Part shown: piece after piece, positions 1-9,558 of the stretch | How the letters are laid out: each line of letters begins with the position of its first letter | Position numbering within the stretch: position 1 is the stretch's first letter | The notes under the pieces: generated by a model | Seen by the model: the letters and a program-made list of their open reading frames with translations, nothing else | Databases searched by the model: none | Told to the model about the DNA's origin: nothing | Assembly (NCBI GenBank): GCA_005791535.1 | Contig: SXWH01000058.1 | Location: forward strand, 1 to 61,881 | DNA: 61,881 nt | From: Verrucomicrobiaceae bacterium | Lineage (GTDB): Bacteria; Verrucomicrobiota; Verrucomicrobiia; Chthoniobacterales; Chthoniobacteraceae | Direction: 5' to 3' | Translations under genes and position numbers: made by a program

Positions 1-163
1 ACCATTATGGGATTCATTTTTTCCGCAGAGCGTTTCTGGTTTTCCACAGAGCGTTTCATTTTTGCTACAAAATGAGTCATTATCACCAAAGAGCGTTTGT
101 GATTTGCCGCAGAGCCGTTCAGTTTTACCGCAGAGCGATTCACGTTTCTTCCAGACTTTTTAA
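1..163. repeat. 21-bp tandem repeat, about seven units, possibly coding
   Basis: The core AGAGCG, or a degenerate form of it, recurs at exactly 21-bp spacing at 27, 48, 69, 90, 111, 132 and 153. The fuller unit is close to TTTTCCGCAGAGCGTTTC. Because 21 is a multiple of three, several frames stay open. On the plus strand a frame runs from base 2 to TAA at 161-163 and reads as heptapeptides of the type PQSVSxF/L, so this could be the 3' end of a gene starting left of the window. Two minus-strand frames are also open (heptads such as NETLCGK and QKRSAEK) but have no ATG at their right end. The units are too close together, with no spacers, for a CRISPR array. Whether the repeat is coding cannot be decided from this window. 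Confidence 0.8.
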
Positions 164-330
164 TGGTGAGCCATTAGCCCGTTTGGGTTCTTTTTGTGAG
201 CGGCGCGGGGGAAGGTGAGGATTTCGACGGACTGATTGGTGTGCTTGGAAGGTGGAGATCGCGATTTGGGTGTTCGGAAGTTTGTCAGGGGGCGTTGCTT
301 TGGCCGGCTGGCTGCGCTATTGCACGCGGT

Positions 331-933
331 ATGAATTACGCGGGGTTGTTCACTTTGCTTTCGGGGGAGAATTCGCCGGTCGTGTTGCTTGAGGGCGCGC
401 GGGAATTGCCGGAGCCGCAGGCGCCGTATCTCACCGCGCTCGCGGCGCATCTGGCGCGGACTTTTCCCAATGCCCGGTTTCGCACGGGGAATGCGAAGGG
501 GTCCGACGAGGCGTTTGCCGCGGGGGTGGCGAGTGTGGATGCGGCGCGGCTGGAATTCGTGCTTCCATACGCCACTCACCGCAGCAGCCGGCGTCCGGCG
601 GAGTCGTCGGCCACGGCGATTGCCGATATTTCCCCTGCGCGTGTGCAGGAGGTAGTGGATGCGACGCTCGCCGCTTCGCCGCAGTATGAGCGCGTGGCGG
701 CCAATTACCGCGAAGGCCGGATGCATCCGCGCCAGCGGGCCACGGCGCAGTTGATTTTGCGCGACACGCTCAAGGTCACGGGCGCGGAAAACATGGTGCG
801 ACCGGTCGCCGGGATTTTCTACGTACATGCCGCCGACCCCGATCGGGGCGGAACGGGCCACACGATGCGCGTCTGCCGCGCCATGGGCGTGCCGGTCATC
901 ACGCAATTTGAGTGGATGGGCTGGGAGTTCTGA
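331..933 (+). CDS. SLOG/DprA-like Rossmann-fold protein
   Basis: A 200-residue protein of unknown function. It has a glycine-containing stretch RTGNAKGSDEAFAAGV near residue 57 and a second one, GGTGHTMRVC, near residue 180. This arrangement resembles the SLOG superfamily (DprA, LOG and nucleotide-sensing relatives), in which such loops bind nucleotides or nucleotide-derived ligands. No signal peptide or membrane segment is visible, so it is probably cytoplasmic. I chose the ATG at 331 because homology-like sequence begins there; an upstream in-frame ATG at 196 would add 45 unconvincing residues. It is convergent with the phosphatase gene, with a 33-bp gap and no clear terminator. Specific function unknown. 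Confidence 0.6.
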   Translation: MNYAGLFTLLSGENSPVVLLEGARELPEPQAPYLTALAAHLARTFPNARFRTGNAKGSDEAFAAGVASVDAARLEFVLPYATHRSSRRPAESSATAIADISPARVQEVVDATLAASPQYERVAANYREGRMHPRQRATAQLILRDTLKVTGAENMVRPVAGIFYVHAADPDRGGTGHTMRVCRAMGVPVITQFEWMGWEF

Positions 934-966
934 GCGCCGGTCATCTCCCGCGGAGTCCCTTGCAAA

Positions 967-2439
967 TCACACCGCCCGCTCCGCTTTCCATGCGTAGGAC
1001 ACGTCGCCTTTCACGTCGCGATGCTCGAAGAGGATCGTGCTTTTTGCGCCGTCGCGCCGGAGCGTGACGGCGAGGAAGCCGCCCTGCACGCGGTGGAATT
1101 TGTGATACGCGGCATCGTAGCCGGGTGAGCCGCTTGCGTGTTCGTTGCTGGCGGGGCCGGCGCTGAATTCCTGCACGCCGGTGGCGGGATGCACGGAGTG
1201 GTACTGCCAGTGGCGGTCGCCGCAGATGACGAAGAAATTGTCCGGCACGTTTGCCTTCAGCCACGCGCGGAGCTCGTCGCCCTCGTGGGCAAAGCCTTCG
1301 TTTGCGTGGTTGTCGCGCTTGCCCTTGCGGTCGGGCCCGACGAGCGGCGTGGGCGATACGAGGACTTTCCACGTGGCGTCGCTTTCCTTCACGGTGCGCT
1401 TGAACCACTCCTTTTGCTCCGCGCCCCAGATGGTTTTTTCCGGGCCGTCGGGCGCTTTGTTCTTCGAGCGGAAGTCGCGCCCGTCCGTGAACCACATCTG
1501 CAGGTCGCGCCCCCACCGCACGGTGCGGTAGCTCGGGTCGCCGTGGTGCATTGGGGCCTGCTGGCGGAAAATCTCCTGCCCTTTTGCAAACGTAAGCTCG
1601 CCCATGCTTGCGCCGGGGCTGGAGTCGTTGCTGAGCGTGTCGTGGTCGTCCTTGAGCCAGTAGGTCGAGTGGTTGCTGTTGAAGGCGACCAGCCGCGGCA
1701 GGCTGAACATCCGCTCCCAATGATACCGCGCGAGCCGCTCCGTCACGGCTTTCGGGGCGTCATTGTCGTAATAAACCAGGTCGCCGGTGAGACACGTGAA
1801 CTGCGGCATCAGCGCGGCCATGGCGGGATAAATGGCATGCCCGTCCGGATGCCCGCGGTCGGCGTAGCCCTGGCACGTCATCACGCAAAAGCGCAGGTCC
1901 GGCGCCGCATCCGCCGCCGGTGCCGTCGCGAAGCTCCCGCGCGACGAGTTTTCCTTTTCCGCGCCGTACACCTCGCTCGCGTAAAAATACACCGTCCCCG
2001 GCTTCAGCTCGGCCAGTTTGAAATGGCAGATGAAATCATTCTCCGCCGCCGCCTCCATGAATTCCGAAACCGTCGCATCGCCGAGATCCTCCCGCGTGCC
2101 GTAGTGCAGCCGCACACGACCCGGCGCGCCGGGACATGCGCCTTCGAGCTGATCGGCGGGCACGGCTACTTCCGCTTCCGGCCTTCCGCGCTTAGCCTCG
2201 CCGGTTGCGCGTTTCGGAATCACCGTGCCGTCCGAATTTCGCTGCCGCGCGGCCGTGAGGCGGGTCCAGATGATGGCCGTCGTATCCGTCACCTCGCCCG
2301 CACGCGTGCCGATCGCCTGAAAAGGCCCGGCGTTCTCCGCGGCCCGGATGGAAGGCGCGCCGGCGAGCGCGCCGGCAATGGTGGCGGTGGAGCCTGCGAC
2401 AAAAGCGCGGCGCGTGATTCGGTGTGTTTCGAGGTTCAT
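967..2439 (-). CDS. PhoD-family alkaline phosphatase/phosphodiesterase, Tat-exported
   Basis: A 490-residue PhoD-like metallophosphoesterase, a family that hydrolyses phosphomono- and diesters outside the cytoplasm using Fe/Ca centres. The N-terminus has a twin-arginine signal (TRRAFVAGS at about 9-17, followed by a hydrophobic stretch and an Ala-x-Ala-like site). An N-terminal fibronectin-like PhoD_N region follows, with TDTTAIIWTRL at about 51-61. The metallophosphatase core carries CLTGDLVYYDN, KDDHDT, TDGRDFRSKN and ICGDRHWQYHS, which match PhoD metal-ligand motifs. Length fits the family. It is a single gene, transcribed away from the respiratory operon. No Pho box was recognised. Substrate unknown. 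Confidence 0.88.
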   Translation of the reverse strand: MNLETHRITRRAFVAGSTATIAGALAGAPSIRAAENAGPFQAIGTRAGEVTDTTAIIWTRLTAARQRNSDGTVIPKRATGEAKRGRPEAEVAVPADQLEGACPGAPGRVRLHYGTREDLGDATVSEFMEAAAENDFICHFKLAELKPGTVYFYASEVYGAEKENSSRGSFATAPAADAAPDLRFCVMTCQGYADRGHPDGHAIYPAMAALMPQFTCLTGDLVYYDNDAPKAVTERLARYHWERMFSLPRLVAFNSNHSTYWLKDDHDTLSNDSSPGASMGELTFAKGQEIFRQQAPMHHGDPSYRTVRWGRDLQMWFTDGRDFRSKNKAPDGPEKTIWGAEQKEWFKRTVKESDATWKVLVSPTPLVGPDRKGKRDNHANEGFAHEGDELRAWLKANVPDNFFVICGDRHWQYHSVHPATGVQEFSAGPASNEHASGSPGYDAAYHKFHRVQGGFLAVTLRRDGAKSTILFEHRDVKGDVSYAWKAERAV

Positions 2440-2850
2440 GGAGTTCGATGCGGCCTGCGAACGGTGAATCTCGCATTGGCGGGAACAGCACTGAAAGACG
2501 CAATTTCGACAAAACGCGACCCGATTCCGCGGTTGGTAAACGTCCGCGCCGTCGATGCGGATGCAAGAAATCCCTCGTTGCTGTTAGTCCAAATTGCGAT
2601 CAGCGAGCTCGGATTGGGGCAACGATTGGCGGGCTCTCAGAGCGGGATTCGACCTCGAAACCATGCAGTTCTCGGTGTCCCGATGGGATGAGTTGACACG
2701 TGCGGGCGGAATGATTCGTCTCTGGACAGAGAAGGAGCGGAGGCCTTGTGAAAATTTTCACAAAGTCCTTGCATCGCTCGTTTGTTTTTCCCAATCTGAC
2801 ACCCGTTTCGATCGAAAGTGACCTGCATTTTCCACCTTAATTCCTGACCG
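2440..2850. other. 411-bp intergenic region between phoD and actA
   Basis: This divergent spacer should hold the promoters of the phosphatase gene (leftward) and of the 21-kb respiratory operon (rightward). No convincing ORF or RNA gene was seen. The only strong signal is the palindrome at 2746-2763, described separately. A weak -35-like TTGCAT sits at 2769-2774, with no good -10 partner. Confidence 0.6.
2746..2763. promoter_or_regulatory. CRP/FNR-superfamily-type operator upstream of actA
   Basis: TTGTGAAAATTTTCACAA is a perfect 18-bp palindrome containing TGTGA-N6-TCACA, the half-site arrangement bound by CRP-type regulators. Its centre is 96 bp before the actA start codon, a plausible activator position. 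A perfect 18-bp palindrome is expected about once per 260 kb of random sequence, so finding one in this spacer is unlikely to be chance. The binding regulator is not in the window. It could also be an operator for another dimeric factor. Confidence 0.6.
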
Positions 2851-3585
2851 ATGCCGCAGATTTTTCAACGCGGAGCGAACCTCGTTCCGCTCAAGATTCT
2901 CCTTGTTCTCGGGGCTTTAGCCACGGGCGCCGTGGGGGCGGTGTGGTATTATTTCACACCTGAATACACGAAGGTCGGCTACCAGCCTTCGCAGCCGATT
3001 CCGTTTTCGCACAAGGTGCACGCGGGGCAGTTGAACATCGACTGCCGCTTCTGCCACAGCTTCGCGGATTCCGGCGCGCATTCGAATCTCCCGTCCACGC
3101 AGCTTTGCATGGGCTGCCACACGCAGGTGCAGAAGGATAGTCCGAAACTCGAGCCGCTGCGCCAGGGTTGGGCCTCGGGCAAGGGTGTTCCGTGGGTGCA
3201 GATCCACAAGACGCCGGACCACGCGTATTTCAATCACTCGGTCCATATCAACCGCGGTGTGTCGTGCGTGGAATGCCACGGTCGCGTCGATCAAATGGAC
3301 GTCGTCTATCAGGCGAAGTCGTTGACCATGAATTTCTGCCTCGAGTGCCATCGCGCTCCTGAGAATGCGCTGCGTCCGCTGGACAAGGTGACGGACCTCG
3401 GATGGAAGGCGCCGACGCAGGCAGATGAACTGGCTTCGCTGCTCGGCACGACGCCGGATAAATTGAAGCTGAAGGCGGGCGATCAGCTGACGCCCGGCAA
3501 GGCCCAGAAAGTCATGGGCGAACACTTTAAAGTTCAGCGCGGGGTGCTTCCGCCGGACAGCAATTGTGCTGGCTGCCACCGCTAA
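2851..3585 (+). CDS. actA: ACIII subunit ActA, pentahaem cytochrome c
   Basis: A 244-residue membrane-anchored multihaem cytochrome of Alternative Complex III, the quinol:electron-acceptor oxidoreductase that replaces bc1 in many bacteria. It has an N-terminal membrane segment at about 12-32 and five CXXCH haem c sites at 65-69, 86-90, 139-143, 163-167 and 239-243, matching the pentahaem ActA pattern. It sits on the periplasmic side and carries electrons from the ActB iron-sulfur centres. It is the first gene of the operon, 12 bp before actB, and lies just downstream of the CRP-like palindrome. The start is the first ATG after the spacer. Confidence 0.93.
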   Translation: MPQIFQRGANLVPLKILLVLGALATGAVGAVWYYFTPEYTKVGYQPSQPIPFSHKVHAGQLNIDCRFCHSFADSGAHSNLPSTQLCMGCHTQVQKDSPKLEPLRQGWASGKGVPWVQIHKTPDHAYFNHSVHINRGVSCVECHGRVDQMDVVYQAKSLTMNFCLECHRAPENALRPLDKVTDLGWKAPTQADELASLLGTTPDKLKLKAGDQLTPGKAQKVMGEHFKVQRGVLPPDSNCAGCHR

Positions 3586-3597
3586 CCGACACGGACC

Positions 3598-6500
3598 ATG
3601 AGCAAACGAGTTTTTGAACATCCGCAGGAAGAAGCCAATGGGCCGCAGTATTGGCGCAGCTTCGGGCAGCTCGCGAAGACGCCTGAATTCAAGGAATGGC
3701 AGGACCGTGAGTTTCAGGCCGGCGCGGCCGATTTGAACCCCGAAGTGGGTCGCCGCGACTTCATGAAATACATGGCGGCGAGCGCAGCGCTCGCCGGGCT
3801 GTCGCTGAGCGCATGCCGTCGCGAGGAGAAGACGCTGGTGCCTTTCGCGCAGACCGCGGAGTGGACGATTCCGGGCAAGCCGTTGTTTTACGCGACCTCG
3901 CGTCCGCATCGTCGCGGTGCGATCCCGCTGGTGGCCACGACGCATGACGGGCGTCCGACCAAAGTGGACGGAAATCCCGCGCACGGCACAAACAAAGGTG
4001 CGACGGATTTGCAGACTCAGGCTTCGTTGCTCGATGCTTACGATCCGGACCGCTCGCGCCGCTTCCAGCTTGATGGCAGGGAATCAACGGAGGCTGATTT
4101 CACGAAGTGGCTAGCCGGCGTTGTGGAGAAGGCCGGAGACGGACAGGGGATTGCGTTTTTGACCGAGCATTTCACCTCGCCGACTTACGCGCGCTTGAAA
4201 AAAGCGGTCGCGGCGAAGCTGCCGAAGGCGATGTGGGTTGTGTATGAGCCGCTGGGTGGCTCGGAGTCCGGCACGGCACAGGAAGCGGCGTTCGGCGAAG
4301 GTTTCCGTGCGGTTCCGCAGATCGACAAGGCCGACGTGATTTTGTCGCTCGACTGCGATTTCCTCGGTATGGACGAAGGTCGTCTCGAAGGCATCCGTGC
4401 GTTTTCCGCGCGCCGCAAGCCGGAGCAGAAGATGAATCGTCTCTACGTCGTGGAGAATCGATACACGACGACCGGCGGCATGGCAGACCACCGTCTGCGC
4501 TCGCAGGCCGGTAAAGTGGGCGCGGTGGCCCGTGCGTTTGCCGAGAAGATTGCGGCGGCGACGAATGATGCGGCGCTGAAGGCTGTCGTGGAAGCGTTCC
4601 CGAAAGTCGCGACCGACGCGGACGCGAAGTGGATCGAGGAAGCCGCGAAGGATTTGGTGGCGCAAAAGGGCAAGGCGCTCGTGCTAGTTGGCTATCGCCA
4701 GCCCGCAGCCGTTCAGGCGCTCGGATTTGCAATCAATGCGGCGCTCGGCGCTCTCGGCGAGACGCTCGTCGGACGCAAGACGCATGGACATGGTGGCGGG
4801 ACCACAATCGCCGACCTGACGAAGGCGCTCAACGACAAGCAGGTCAAAACGCTGTTCATCCTCGGTGGAAATCCGGTTTACAACGCGCCCGGCGATCTGA
4901 ATTTTGCGGCCGCAATCAAGAACGCCGAAGTCGTCCGTCACGGCTTCTACGAAGACGAAACAACGTATTCGGTCGATGTTGATGAAGACGGCAAGGTCAC
5001 AAAGCGCAACTTTGTGAAATGGCACGTCCCGGCTGCGCACTATCTCGAAGCATGGGGCGACGGCACGGCCAGCGATGGCTCTCATGTCTCGCAGCAGCCG
5101 ATGATTCTGCCGCTCCTTGGCGGATGGTCGGAAATCCAACTGCTCAATTTCATCCTCACCGCCAAGAAATCGGAGGGCTTGGAACTCGTTCAGGAGACTT
5201 TCAATGCTGTGGCGCGCGGAATCGACGCCGTGTCATGGGCGAAATTCCTGCGCGACGGCTTCCTTCCCGCCGCCGCGCCGCGTGAACCGCTTGCGTTCAA
5301 CAGCGCATCGGCCGCGCAACTCGCTGCGAAGTACACCGCTCCTGCCGAGGGGACGGAGGTTGTTTTCGCCGCCTGCCCGAAGGTCGATGACGGACGTTTT
5401 TCGAACAATGCCTGGATTCAGGAAATGCCGGATCCCGTCACGAAGGTGACCTGGGACAATGCGGCGATCATCAGCCCGAACACGGCGATCAAGCTGGGCC
5501 TGTCTGCGACGCAAGGAAACGGAAAATTCGAATTCAGCAACGGTGCATGGATCACCGTAGAGGTCGGTTCTGCGAAGCTGGACGTTCCGGTCGTCATCAT
5601 CCCCGGCACGGCGGATGACAGCATCACCATCGCCCTCGGATACGGTCGCACGCACGAAGGTCGCGTGGGCGGACGCGAGGGCAACTACATGTCGCACGGC
5701 GGTCTCTTTGCGAAGAAGAGTCAGGTCGGTTTCAACGCCTACCCGCTGCGCACCACCGCGAACCACTATTTTGCAGCGGCAAAGGTCCGGAAGTCGGAGC
5801 AGTCAGCGTATCAGCTAGCCATCACGCAAGAACACGGAGCGCTCGAAGGCCGCGGACCGGATGTCTATCGCGAAAGCACAGACCCGAAATTCAACGCCCG
5901 CGACAAGCATTGGCTGCACGAGAAGCACGCGATGGACGCGCACGCCGAGGAGTTTGACGCGAAGGGTTATCCCGCTGCGCGCAGCGCTTATTCGAATCCG
6001 CCGCTGAATGACAAAAATCATCAGTGGGCAATGGCTGTGGACCTCTCGGTTTGCACCGGTTGCTCGGCCTGCATGATTGCCTGCCAGAGCGAGAACAACA
6101 TTCCCGTTGTTGGCAAGGAACAGGTCATCGAAGGCCGCGAACTCCACTGGATCCGCATGGACCGCTACTTCGTCACTCCGATGAATGCGCGGGAGGACAA
6201 GACGATCGACTTTGAAAAGACCCGCATGGTCATGCAGCCGATGCCCTGCCAGCATTGCGAGAATGCGCCTTGCGAAACGGTCTGCCCGGTGAACGCCACC
6301 GTCCACAGCGACGACGGCCTCAACGTGATGGCTTACAATCGATGCATCGGCACGCGCTACTGCGCGAACAACTGCCCGTTCAAGGTGCGTCGCTTCAACT
6401 TCTTCGACTTCAACGAGCGCCAGAAGGACAAGTATTTTGTCCCGAACATCGTGAACGAGAAGGGTATGGCGGAAACGCTCAAGCTCTCGAAGAATCCAAA

Positions 6501-6849
6501 CGTCACCGTCCGCATGCGCGGTGTCATGGAAAAGTGCACATTCTGCGTCCAGCGCGTGCAGGAGGCGAAGATCGCCGCCAAGGTGAAAGCCAAGGACAGC
6601 AGCGATGTGAAAGTTCCGACCGACGCATTCAAGGTCGCCTGCCAGCAGGTCTGTCCGACGGGTGCCATTACGTTTGGAAACAAGCTCGATGCGAAGAGCG
6701 CCGTCAGCCGCGATATCGACAATCCCCGCGCCTACCGTGTGTTCGACTACCTCGGCATCAAGCCGCGCGTTCATTATCTTGCCCGTATCATGAATCCAAA
6801 TCCCGCGATGCCCGACGCACCGAAGGAAGAGAAAGGAGCGCACGCTTAA
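3598..6849 (+). CDS. actB: ACIII subunit ActB, molybdopterin-oxidoreductase-like/FeS fusion
   Basis: A 1083-residue fusion typical of ActB. Residues about 50-75 form a Tat-like signal ([14 protein letters not shown]). About 80-760 resemble a molybdopterin oxidoreductase, which in known ACIII carries no molybdenum cofactor. The C-terminal third is a ferredoxin-like domain with cysteine clusters starting at C819 ([11 protein letters not shown]), C884 ([13 protein letters not shown]), C916 ([11 protein letters not shown]), C980 (CTFC) and C1015 (CQQVC). That gives 15 cysteines, as expected for three [4Fe-4S] and one [3Fe-4S]. It moves electrons from quinol oxidation to ActA and ActE haems. The stop overlaps the actC start (TAATG), suggesting translational coupling. 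Confidence 0.95.
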   Translation: MSKRVFEHPQEEANGPQYWRSFGQLAKTPEFKEWQDREFQAGAADLNPEVGRRDFMKYMAASAALAGLSLSACRREEKTLVPFAQTAEWTIPGKPLFYATSRPHRRGAIPLVATTHDGRPTKVDGNPAHGTNKGATDLQTQASLLDAYDPDRSRRFQLDGRESTEADFTKWLAGVVEKAGDGQGIAFLTEHFTSPTYARLKKAVAAKLPKAMWVVYEPLGGSESGTAQEAAFGEGFRAVPQIDKADVILSLDCDFLGMDEGRLEGIRAFSARRKPEQKMNRLYVVENRYTTTGGMADHRLRSQAGKVGAVARAFAEKIAAATNDAALKAVVEAFPKVATDADAKWIEEAAKDLVAQKGKALVLVGYRQPAAVQALGFAINAALGALGETLVGRKTHGHGGGTTIADLTKALNDKQVKTLFILGGNPVYNAPGDLNFAAAIKNAEVVRHGFYEDETTYSVDVDEDGKVTKRNFVKWHVPAAHYLEAWGDGTASDGSHVSQQPMILPLLGGWSEIQLLNFILTAKKSEGLELVQETFNAVARGIDAVSWAKFLRDGFLPAAAPREPLAFNSASAAQLAAKYTAPAEGTEVVFAACPKVDDGRFSNNAWIQEMPDPVTKVTWDNAAIISPNTAIKLGLSATQGNGKFEFSNGAWITVEVGSAKLDVPVVIIPGTADDSITIALGYGRTHEGRVGGREGNYMSHGGLFAKKSQVGFNAYPLRTTANHYFAAAKVRKSEQSAYQLAITQEHGALEGRGPDVYRESTDPKFNARDKHWLHEKHAMDAHAEEFDAKGYPAARSAYSNPPLNDKNHQWAMAVDLSVCTGCSACMIACQSENNIPVVGKEQVIEGRELHWIRMDRYFVTPMNAREDKTIDFEKTRMVMQPMPCQHCENAPCETVCPVNATVHSDDGLNVMAYNRCIGTRYCANNCPFKVRRFNFFDFNERQKDKYFVPNIVNEKGMAETLKLSKNPNVTVRMRGVMEKCTFCVQRVQEAKIAAKVKAKDSSDVKVPTDAFKVACQQVCPTGAITFGNKLDAKSAVSRDIDNPRAYRVFDYLGIKPRVHYLARIMNPNPAMPDAPKEEKGAHA

Positions 6850-8324
6850 TGGCTACCGCTTCACACAATACGTCCGAGGACGGAGTAGTTGTCCTGCATT
6901 GCCCGCCGGAACTCGCGAAGATTCCGCTGGTCAATCACGACCGCTCGCTCGGCTGGATCACGGAGAATGTTGCGTCCATCTGCGAAGAAAAGACCCGCCG
7001 CTACTGGTGGATTGGTTTCTTCCTCTTTGCGCCAATCGCGCTTTTGGTGCCGACCTTGCTCTCCTATCAGGTCGCAAACGGCGTCGGTGTCTGGGGCGAA
7101 AACCAGCCGTTCGGCTGGGCGTGGGACATCACGAACTTCGTGTTCTGGATTGGTATCGGTCACGCAGGAACGCTCATTTCGGCGATTCTGTTTTTGACGC
7201 GCCAAAAGTGGCGCACTTCGATCAATCGCGCTGCCGAAGCGATGACGCTCTTTGCGGTTATGTGCGCCGGTCTCTACCCCGGCTTCCATGTCGGTCGCTT
7301 CTGGAAAGCTTGGTATCTATTCCCGATTCCGAACTGGAACGGCATCTGGCAGAACTATCGTTCGCCGCTGCTCTGGGACGTGTTCGCGGTTTCGACCTAC
7401 TTCACGGTTTCGGTATTGTTTTGGTATGTCGGCCTGATTCCCGACCTCGCCACACTGCGCGACCGCGCGAAGTCCAAAATCAAGCAGTTCGCTTACGGCG
7501 TCGCTGCGCTCGGATGGCGCGGCGGCAACCGCCACTGGCAGCATTACGAAATGGCGTATTTGATCCTCGCGGGTCTCTCCACGCCGCTCGTTCTCTCGGT
7601 GCACTCGATCGTGTCATTCGACTTTGCGACGTCGGTCGTCCCCGGCTGGCACACGACCATCTTCCCGCCCTACTTCGTCGCAGGCGCTATTTTCGGCGGC
7701 TTCGCAATGGTGCTCACGCTCATGCTTCCGGCGCGGCTTTTCTATCCGCAGCTCGACGATATGATTACGCGGAACCACGTGGACAAGATGGCGAAGATCA
7801 TCCTGCTCACCGGCACCATCGTTGGCTACGCATACCTGATGGAGCTCTTCGTAGCGCTCGTTTACTCGGGAAATTTCTACGAATCGAACGCTTTCTACAA
7901 TCGCGCCACCGGCTGGTATGCATGGCATTACTACGCGATGATGTTCTGCAACGTCATTTCGCCTCAGATTTTCTGGAGCAAAAAGATGCGCCACAATTAC
8001 ATCGTGGTGTTCATCGTCTGCCAGTTCGTCAATGCGGGTATGTGGTATGAGCGGTTTGTGATTATTGGAACTACGCTGGCGCAGGACTTCCTGCCTTCCT
8101 CGTGGGGTCACTACACACCGTCGTGGGTGGAGGTCTTTACCTTCATCGGCACGTTCGGAATGTTCATCACACTGTTCCTTCTCTTCATGCGCTTCCTGCC
8201 GATGATTACCATCTTTGAGGTGAAAGCCGTGAAGCCTGAGGCCGACCCGCATTTCCACCCGGAAGGCGATCACGGTCACGACAGCCACGCAACTGCAAAG
8301 CCGAAGGAGGCGGCAGCTCACTAA
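6849..8324 (+). CDS. actC: ACIII subunit ActC, NrfD-like quinol-binding membrane protein
   Basis: A 491-residue polytopic membrane protein of the NrfD/PsrC family. About ten hydrophobic helices are visible from about residue 55 to 465. ActC is the main quinol-oxidising and possible proton-translocating subunit. The ATG at 6849 overlaps the actB stop by one base; an in-frame opening further upstream lies entirely inside actB and is rejected. The C-terminus is histidine-rich ([17 protein letters not shown]), a tail shared in style with the His-rich N-termini of oxidase subunits I and IV further along. It is followed after one base by actD. Confidence 0.94.
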   Translation: MATASHNTSEDGVVVLHCPPELAKIPLVNHDRSLGWITENVASICEEKTRRYWWIGFFLFAPIALLVPTLLSYQVANGVGVWGENQPFGWAWDITNFVFWIGIGHAGTLISAILFLTRQKWRTSINRAAEAMTLFAVMCAGLYPGFHVGRFWKAWYLFPIPNWNGIWQNYRSPLLWDVFAVSTYFTVSVLFWYVGLIPDLATLRDRAKSKIKQFAYGVAALGWRGGNRHWQHYEMAYLILAGLSTPLVLSVHSIVSFDFATSVVPGWHTTIFPPYFVAGAIFGGFAMVLTLMLPARLFYPQLDDMITRNHVDKMAKIILLTGTIVGYAYLMELFVALVYSGNFYESNAFYNRATGWYAWHYYAMMFCNVISPQIFWSKKMRHNYIVVFIVCQFVNAGMWYERFVIIGTTLAQDFLPSSWGHYTPSWVEVFTFIGTFGMFITLFLLFMRFLPMITIFEVKAVKPEADPHFHPEGDHGHDSHATAKPKEAAAH

Positions 8325-8325
8325 C

Positions 8326-8889
8326 ATGGCCGAATTCAAAAAACTATTCGCCCTCGGTGCTGAGTTCAACAGCGCCACGGAAATCTACAACGCGGCGGAG
8401 AAGGTCCGTGACGCCGGCTACACTGTCTGGGACTGCCACTCGCCCTTCCCGATTCACGGGATGGACAAGGCGATGGGTATGAAAAAATCCTGGCTGTCTG
8501 CATTCGTGTTCGTCTGCGGTTTGACGGGATTCCTCACCGGTCTCGGACTCGTCACCATCACGAGCTTCGGCATTTATCCAACTATCGTGAACGGCAAACC
8601 GAATGACTGGGAGCATGGCTTGCGTGCGCTGCAGTTCTTCTTCCCCGTCATGTATGAGCTGACGATTCTCTTCAGCGCATTCGGTGCGGTTTTTGGAATG
8701 ATTATCCGCAACGGTCTCCCGCGCCTTCACCACCCGCTCTTTAACTGGAGCCGCTTCGGCAAGGTGACGGACGACAAATTCTTCCTCGTCATCGAAAGCC
8801 GCGACCCGCAGTTCTCGGAGACCAAAACCAAAGCACTGCTCGAAACGCTCGGCGGCGCTCACATCACGCCAGTTTACGACCGGGAGTAA
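8326..8889 (+). CDS. actD: ACIII subunit ActD (DUF3341)
   Basis: A 187-residue DUF3341 protein. It has a soluble N-terminal part (about 1-55) and two hydrophobic helices at about 58-82 and 102-125, separated by a short loop, with a soluble C-terminal part. This is the standard ActD layout. In known ACIII structures ActD is an integral subunit packed against ActC without its own redox centre. The start lies one base after the actC stop. It ends three bases before actE. Confidence 0.92.
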   Translation: MAEFKKLFALGAEFNSATEIYNAAEKVRDAGYTVWDCHSPFPIHGMDKAMGMKKSWLSAFVFVCGLTGFLTGLGLVTITSFGIYPTIVNGKPNDWEHGLRALQFFFPVMYELTILFSAFGAVFGMIIRNGLPRLHHPLFNWSRFGKVTDDKFFLVIESRDPQFSETKTKALLETLGGAHITPVYDRE

Positions 8890-8892
8890 GCC

Positions 8893-9558
8893 ATGATTCT
8901 TAAAATCGGATTTGGAGCACTCATCATTACAGGCGTCGCAGCCCTCGGGCTCGCGGGGTTCCGCGGCCAGAAAGGCGAGCAGACGCACGTGGAATGGTTC
9001 AACGACATGGCTCATCAGCCGAAGGTAAATCCGCAGGTGCGGAGCGATTTCTTCGCTGACGGTCGCGCGGAGCGCAAGCCGGTCGCCGGAACCATCCCGA
9101 TCGGATACAACATCGCGGGAACCTATTACCAGAACGACGGTAACAATCTCGGCACGGGAGTGGGCGCATTTGCGAATCAGCCCGACTACCTCAACACCGG
9201 TCGCATCGGCGAATTCTACGGTGATGGTATCCCGGAGAACCTCGCCTCCCGCGGAGCTGACCTCGTCAAGCGCGGTCAGGAGCGTTACGGTATCTACTGC
9301 AGTCATTGCCACGGAGTCGCGGCGAAGGGCAACGGCCCGGTCAAAGCCTTCGGCCTCATGACGGTCGCCGACCTGACCAGCGAGCCGATGCGGAAACAGC
9401 CTGACGGGCAAATCTTTAACACCATTACCCATGGCAAAAACACGATGGGTGCGCTCGGGCCGATTGTCACGATCGAGGACCGCTGGGCCATCGTATCCTA
9501 CCTCCGCGCACTGCAGAAGGTTGCCGAGGGCAAATTGAACGTCGCTGAAAAGAAATGA
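8893..9558 (+). CDS. actE: ACIII subunit ActE, monohaem cytochrome c
   Basis: A 221-residue protein with one N-terminal membrane segment (about 4-24) and a single class I cytochrome c domain. CSHCH at 136-140 binds haem, and the methionine in GKNTMG (about 185) is a likely axial ligand. ActE is a monohaem cytochrome in ACIII and a candidate exit point for electrons towards the oxidase. In some organisms ActE is a lipoprotein; no lipobox cysteine is present here, so it is probably anchored by the uncleaved helix. The stop overlaps the actF start (ATGA). Confidence 0.92.
   Translation: MILKIGFGALIITGVAALGLAGFRGQKGEQTHVEWFNDMAHQPKVNPQVRSDFFADGRAERKPVAGTIPIGYNIAGTYYQNDGNNLGTGVGAFANQPDYLNTGRIGEFYGDGIPENLASRGADLVKRGQERYGIYCSHCHGVAAKGNGPVKAFGLMTVADLTSEPMRKQPDGQIFNTITHGKNTMGALGPIVTIEDRWAIVSYLRALQKVAEGKLNVAEKK

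Noticed and set aside
1-163. CRISPR array at the left edge
   Set aside because: Units are 21 bp end to end without unique spacers and with drifting sequence.
1138-2691. Long plus-strand open frame opposite the PhoD gene
   Set aside because: Arg/Ala/Val-rich composition typical of an antisense frame in GC-rich coding DNA. The opposite strand has clear PhoD motifs.
2917-3984. Minus-strand open frame over actA and actB
   Set aside because: Antisense shadow of genes with CXXCH and Tat motifs.
6255-6848. N-terminal extension of actC inside actB
   Set aside because: The extension is an out-of-frame reading of the ActB iron-sulfur domain. The ATG at 6849 forms a normal TAATG junction.
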